Source of the DNA: Coccinella septempunctata
Lineage: Eukaryota > Arthropoda > Insecta > Coleoptera > Coccinellidae
Direction: 5' to 3'
Length of the DNA: 64,000 nt
NCBI RefSeq assembly: GCF_907165205.1
Contig: NC_058192.1
Coordinates: 16,616,001 to 16,680,000 of the forward strand
Numbering within the stretch: the stretch's first letter is position 1; every line of letters begins with the position of its first letter. The notes beneath the pieces were generated by a model. It worked only from the letters and a program-made list of their open reading frames with translations, did no database searches and had not been told where the DNA came from. Positions 60,501-64,000 of this stretch are shown here, piece by piece. The position numbers and the translations under genes are program-made.

Positions 60501-60842
60501 CATTGTGTCAGTTCCTTCTATGGGTTCTTCCTGATTTTTTGTAAAGAGCAGCAGATCAAAGTACCATAAATTTGATTCGTAAATTGCATCTTGACCTGAC
60601 TGTTTGGAATCCTCTACTTTTCTGTACTCCTTCCTAAATGCATTCCGCAGTGTCTTAATTTTTCGTTTTACCCACTTTACATCCACCACCTCATTCACCA
60701 ATTTTCGGTTGCAATATTTCACAAGTTCCTCATAGGCGTTATTTTTAAGGCGCCTGTTGGAATATTCCGGGCTCTTCACCTTCCACAGGCAAGTTCTCCG
60801 CCTGTATAATTCGATAAAACCCGTTAAAAATTCAGTACTCAT
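57024..60842 (-). CDS. MADF-BESS domain protein, two exons, 294 aa
   Basis: Exon 1 is 60842-60447 (132 codons, ATG AGT ACT) with donor CAG|GTGAGA. Exon 2 is 57512-57024 with acceptor TTCCAG, and the join is in phase 0. Residues about 5-100 form a MADF (Myb/SANT-like DNA-binding) domain: FIELYRRRTCLWKVKSPEYS, YEELVKYCNRKL, VKWVKRKIKTLRNAFRKEY and LWYFDLLLF. PKKRR (170-174) is a likely nuclear signal. About 210-242 is a BESS-like motif (LYTKLLATKLRRYPVKQRQR...). The tail is Pro/Ser-rich. It is either a host regulator or the DNA-binding partner protein of a PIF/Harbinger transposon, whose transposase remnants lie in its intron on the other strand. Confidence 0.75.
57673..58236. mobile_element. 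MITE family G, 564 bp
   Basis: ATGGTCGCATTCAGCGGACG and CGTCCGCTGAATGCGACCAT are perfect 20-bp inverted ends. CGGTAGCGGTAGCGG inside the left half mirrors CCGCTACCGCTACC in the right half. Duplication not clear. Confidence 0.75.
58270..58615. mobile_element. MITE-like inverted-repeat element
   Basis: CGTAGATAGAGGAAGGGGAA at the left mirrors CTTTCCTCTATCTACG at the right. Inside, GTGTCCAACATC mirrors GATGTTGGACAC. It contains a short frame MPGICVICGKYAEKDRF with two close cysteines, possibly a zinc-finger start of the parent transposon. Confidence 0.5.
58626..58800 (+). pseudogene. possible PIF/Harbinger transposase fragment
   Basis: GSISDGSIFQK in one frame is followed after a one-base shift by ALDLPRCVSLPERKIP. 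Harbinger transposases have SDGG(V/I)F..., then a leucine-rich LNLP.P..LP segment around the second catalytic Asp. The match is short and broken, so this is tentative. Confidence 0.4.
58801..59143. other. unassigned DNA in the MADF-BESS intron
   Basis: A GC-richer 58870-59060 patch has a 68-codon plus-strand frame with no recognised domain. Confidence 0.3.
59144..59827 (+). mobile_element. MITE family A, copy 5, 684 bp
   Basis: CAGGGTGAGTCTTTGACTCG and CTAAAAGACTCACCCTG are inverted ends with TA flanks. It sits directly against the Harbinger transposase fragment, so it probably inserted into that element. Confidence 0.82.
59828..60268 (+). pseudogene. PIF/Harbinger transposase C-terminal fragment, frameshifted
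   Basis: Harbinger-type DDE transposase remnant. Frame 1 holds GIISNGDLIENTTFYDELKS, EELNLP, NYVIIGDEAFALTENFIKTH and HDKPIFD. After a stop, SLSRARRVVEIAF continues in another frame. After a further shift, SRFRLFHKKIDL and VILGCCVLHNFLRRACG complete the end of the domain. The family usually has SDG where this copy has SNG, so the second catalytic Asp seems lost. At least two frameshifts and an adjacent MITE insertion make it inactive. Confidence 0.78.
60269..60446. other. spacer between transposase remnant and MADF exon 1
   Basis: Contains the 5' splice site of the MADF-BESS intron at its right edge. Otherwise nothing recognised. Confidence 0.35.
60447..60842 (-). CDS. MADF-BESS gene, exon 1 (MADF domain)
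   Basis: 132 codons from ATG at 60842 to CAG|GTGAGA. It contains the complete MADF domain and an acidic repeat (EEPIEG(T/I)DT(M/I)NEE twice) before the junction. Upstream in-frame codons exist, but the first ATG is this one. Confidence 0.75.
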
Positions 60843-60869
60843 TTTCGCGTAGCTGCTCTGGAATTCCAA

Positions 60870-61740
60870 CTTCTTCAAATTTCTGGCGTCGACTGCCTAG
60901 CACTACCAAAATGCCGGCCGCCTTTGCCATCTGGGATCTTGGAATCGGTACCCGAGTACGAGAAGTCCCGAGTTGTCGAGTCGGGAAAGACGAAATTTGG
61001 GGCTCGTCGGCCACCCATGGGGATTTTTATGGGTCTTTCTCGATGCTGGCTACCTGAAAGTCCCGACAAAACGCCTCGCGCTTGGCCTGCATCATAAAAC
61101 CCATAGAACCAATGTACCAACATTGAACTCAGAAATTCAATGGGTACCAATAATAACATTGAGCTGAATTTCATTACGTAATTTCTCAAGAAATCTGTGC
61201 TTTAAGAAGAGTCTACACCGTTTTAGTGGTCAGTTCAAATATAGAAAATGAATATCTTACGTCAGTAATCACTAATTTATATGGGGTTTTCATTATAATT
61301 CAATTCAATCAGTTGGCCACCTCGGAAAGTCAGAAATTTCTTCATTCGTCAAACGAAAAAAAAAATTTCATTGAAGAACAAATATTCATTCATGTTATTA
61401 ACTTTCCGAGGTGCAAATATCTCTTCTATGAATTTCCACATGAAAAAATTCCTCGAAAAGTCTCGCCATTGGCTACAATTCGTATCCTGGTGAAATTGAA
61501 AAAAGACGTTCGTTAAGTGCTGCCATCTTTTCGACGAAAGTGGAAAATATTGTAATATTCGTAACTTCTACTTATCGTTCAAGTGTTCCGGAACACCCTA
61601 AATTCTGGTAGACTTTATACCCTTACGAGAAAGTCCCGTGCAATAAATTTCTCTTAAGGACAATATCACCTGTTGTCAGACGACCTCTAGGTACCGCTCT
61701 ACCTATTTGAAGAGTTCATGATATTTAACAAATATAAAAG
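60870..61740. other. unassigned DNA upstream of the MADF-BESS gene
   Basis: A GC-richer 60890-61100 segment carries CGAGTACGAGAAGTCCCGAG and CCCGACAAAACGCC words. It may hold the promoter of the MADF-BESS gene or part of a transposon end. No ORF recognised. Confidence 0.3.
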
Positions 61741-61777
61741 TTCAAGGAATAAAGCATTTATTTCCTGATTCACCTAC

Positions 61778-62125
61778 CTCGACCTCGGTGTTCATTGCGT
61801 CTTCCATACCATAAACTGTACCCAAAAATCTTTCCATTGCCTCAAAAGCAAACCAGACGGGTTGCAACACGTCTTCAGCATCAGCTCCAGATTCCATCGA
61901 CGCCATTTTCTTTTTTAACAGTGGCCGGAATGTTGCCATTAGCGATTTTTTCTTCGATTTAAGCTCTCCAATAGGGATGTTTCCCAGATTTTCGCTGATC
62001 CTCTTCCAGGCAGCGTGAATTTTATGCTTTATTTTGTGATTTTTATTCATCGGGTCCCATAGTATTCTTTCGGCCTCGTATAATTCCAAATACTTGAGCA
62101 CTTTTTCGTTGCTCCATTCAGCCAT
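61778..62125 (-). CDS. MADF-domain exon, 116 codons
   Basis: The ATG at 62125 opens MAEWSNEKVLKYLELYEAER, then ILWDPMNKNHKIKHKIHAAW, LGNIPIGELKSKKKSLMATF and VWFAFEAMERFLGTVYG. This is the MADF/Myb-SANT-like pattern (aromatic residues, a basic second helix, terminal WFAFEAM). A donor GAG|GTAGGT at 61777 ends the exon in phase 0; without splicing the frame stops at 61742. The next exon was not found. Such proteins often accompany Harbinger transposons. It could be an independent copy or a separate gene from the MADF-BESS gene to its left. Confidence 0.6.
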
Positions 62126-62339
62126 ATTCCTAAACCTAAACGCAAGTCGCAAATGAACTGTTCAACGTTTTCAGTTTCCACTCGCGATCTCTGTGCGACG
62201 GAACGGGCAGCAGTAAACTGTATCGCTGCTAGCTGCTGCTACTCCTGCCACTGCCGCCTGCCAATGCTTTTAAAATTGAAGGGAGCATGCGAAACTAGCA
62301 GCGGCAGCAGCAGGAGAAATGGAAGCGGAAAAAATAATA

Positions 62340-62926
62340 GTCCGAGAGCTGGCGACGAAAATCGGCGTTTTGTAATAGCTCATAATTAAATATGATTTAG
62401 TATTGAGGGTGTACATTAGTCAGCACCCACACTCAAGGTCAGGTATTGGAACACCTAGCGGCAAACGCGCTTTGATGTAGGTATATATATAAAATTACAA
62501 CATACTCTACAAGTTTTTGTAATGATTGCAAATTGTCATTCAACTAGTTTATAGAACAGAAAACTTGAGAAAGTAGTCAGACCTCATCTTAGTAAAACGA
62601 GGTGGGTTAGTACCCCACATAAGTTGCTGCTTTAACGATGTCGTTTCAAGAGATTTGTAATGGCTGAAAATGCATTTATTGCTCAAATATCATGTATTAT
62701 TTGAGAATAAAATAGTCAGACCACATATCAATAGAACAGAGACAGTCAGCAGTCACCCAAAATACGGATATTGTAATTTTACATAAATCAAAGAGCGTCG
62801 CCGCCAGATGTTCCTTTACCTGACCTTGAGAGTGGGTGCTGACTCATGTACATCACCAACACTAACTCATATTTAATTATGAGCCATTACAAAACTATTG
62901 CCGATTTTCGTCGCCAGCTCTCGGAC
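62340..62926 (-). mobile_element. MITE family F, copy 2, 587 bp
   Basis: GTCCGAGAGCTGGCGACGAA and TTCGTCGCCAGCTCTCGGAC ends with TA flanks. The interior is the reverse of the 43.1-kb copy: AACGATGTCGTTTCAAGAGA here, TCTCTTGAAACGACATCGTT there. Confidence 0.85.
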
Positions 62927-62928
62927 TA

Positions 62929-64000
62929 TAAGGGATATATTTATCTTCGAAAAAACCCAATTTCCTTTTGAAATATGTAAACGTTCAGTTTTTCAGATCA
63001 GAGATATCTATGTATTTCGAAGAAATGTCACGGTGGCATAAATACAATATTTGAAGAAGTATTAAATTAAACGAAATACTGACATTCTGAAAATTTAAAA
63101 TCTCATACTTTTGTCCTCCCTCAAAACAAAGCCATGGCACGTGCATCAGTAAATGCATGCTTTCTACCAAGTTATCGTGAAAACCTTCCTCATTTTATTG
63201 GTAAAATTGTGGCAAATGATCTCTTCTCTATTGAAGCATTTCGGCATCAAGGGCTCTTTGCAATTAGCCTCAAGCGTTCTCTATTGAATTTAAGTCAGGG
63301 AATCTTGGAGGTAATGCTGGATGTGGAAGTTTTTGGTTTTCTCTAGCAGTAATAACCTGGTGGGATTGTGACTACTACGTTGTTAACTTATCAATATATG
63401 CCTGAGAGTACTATAAGTAACATATTTTGCTGTGGTTGTAAGTTGTAAGACCACGTTTAAACCCTATATTAGTCTACATACTAGTCGATGCTGGTTGATT
63501 TTCCATGTTTTCGCTTAGACGGTAGTATTTGTTCCTATCAAAAAGCAATGTTCAATCAACACACGAAATTTTTCTCCATAGTTTCGAAAATCTCATAAGT
63601 AGCGTCACTCCAAGAGATGTAACTTGAAAAGGAATAATTGAAATGATATGAAATTTCGTCACGTATCATTTGAAGCTTGATACATACTTCCAAAAATCAT
63701 ATGGATTTTGCATTTGTGAAGCCACCTGTGGGTTAAACCAGGAACTATTCAACCCATGTGGTCGCCAATCTTCTCCCCAGAATACCTTGCCCATGCATTA
63801 TGCTCTCTCTAATATTTAACGCTTGTGTTCACGAGCGAGTGGAATCCTTATTTACAAGCGTCTCGATGTTAGGTTAACTTCACGTACAGACTTCTTCCTA
63901 CTTGCTTGGGAGCTTGGGGAAATTGAAGTACCTGTAGCATCTCGAAGACGTTGAGTTGCCTTTCGACAAAGTGTTATGAGGCTGGCTTCTCATCAAAACA
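62929..64000. other. no recognised feature
   Basis: AT-rich DNA to the window end. Short open frames only. Confidence 0.35.

Noticed and set aside
1..64000. tRNA or rRNA genes
   Set aside because: I did not find a convincing internal-promoter and cloverleaf combination or rRNA core by eye. A covariance-model scan would be needed to exclude them.

Overview
Eukaryotic, almost certainly insect nuclear DNA. It is AT-rich, with spliced genes (GT-AG introns), an intact RTE-type LINE, and many small inverted-repeat transposons flanked by TA. The recognisable host gene is polyhomeotic (ph), a Polycomb-group gene. A beetle or similar holometabolous insect is my guess from the transposon style; the species cannot be fixed from the sequence.

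Left part (1-35,700, minus strand). Seven coding exons of ph lie at 18-2560. A short first coding exon lies about 33 kb away at 35611-35642; its donor phase, donor sequence and N-terminal residues match what ph requires. The gene runs right to left and leaves the window at its left edge, so the FCS zinc finger and SAM domain are not seen. A GC-rich, CCAAT- and PHO/YY1-motif-bearing region at 35780-36090 is the likely promoter. The ~33-kb first intron is packed with mobile DNA: several TA-flanked MITEs, a full-length RTE retrotransposon with an uninterrupted 970-codon ORF (17960-21058), and a 4.4-kb foldback element (21235-25625). The foldback element has two inverted arrays of ~141-bp monomers (18 and 12 copies), 80-bp unique ends and a perfect 9-bp target duplication.

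Middle part (36-57 kb). I see no host gene. There are MITE copies, a 465-bp tandem duplication (41.3-42.2 kb), isolated GC-rich islands, and a nested insertion at 43.1-46.0 kb. The nested insertion contains a P-element-like transposon with 31-bp perfect terminal repeats, an 8-bp target duplication and a THAP-domain remnant.

Right part (57-62.2 kb). There is a two-exon minus-strand MADF-BESS gene (57024-60842). Its intron holds two MITEs, another MITE copy and broken PIF/Harbinger transposase pieces on the plus strand. A second MADF-domain exon lies at 61778-62125. MADF-type proteins commonly accompany PIF/Harbinger transposases, so this block is probably transposon-derived or built around such an element.

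The most unusual structures are the foldback element with a higher-order satellite pattern inside the ph intron, the P-like element, and an insect MITE (28.06-28.97 kb) carrying eight iterations of a GGGGAGGCTTGATAC-type motif.
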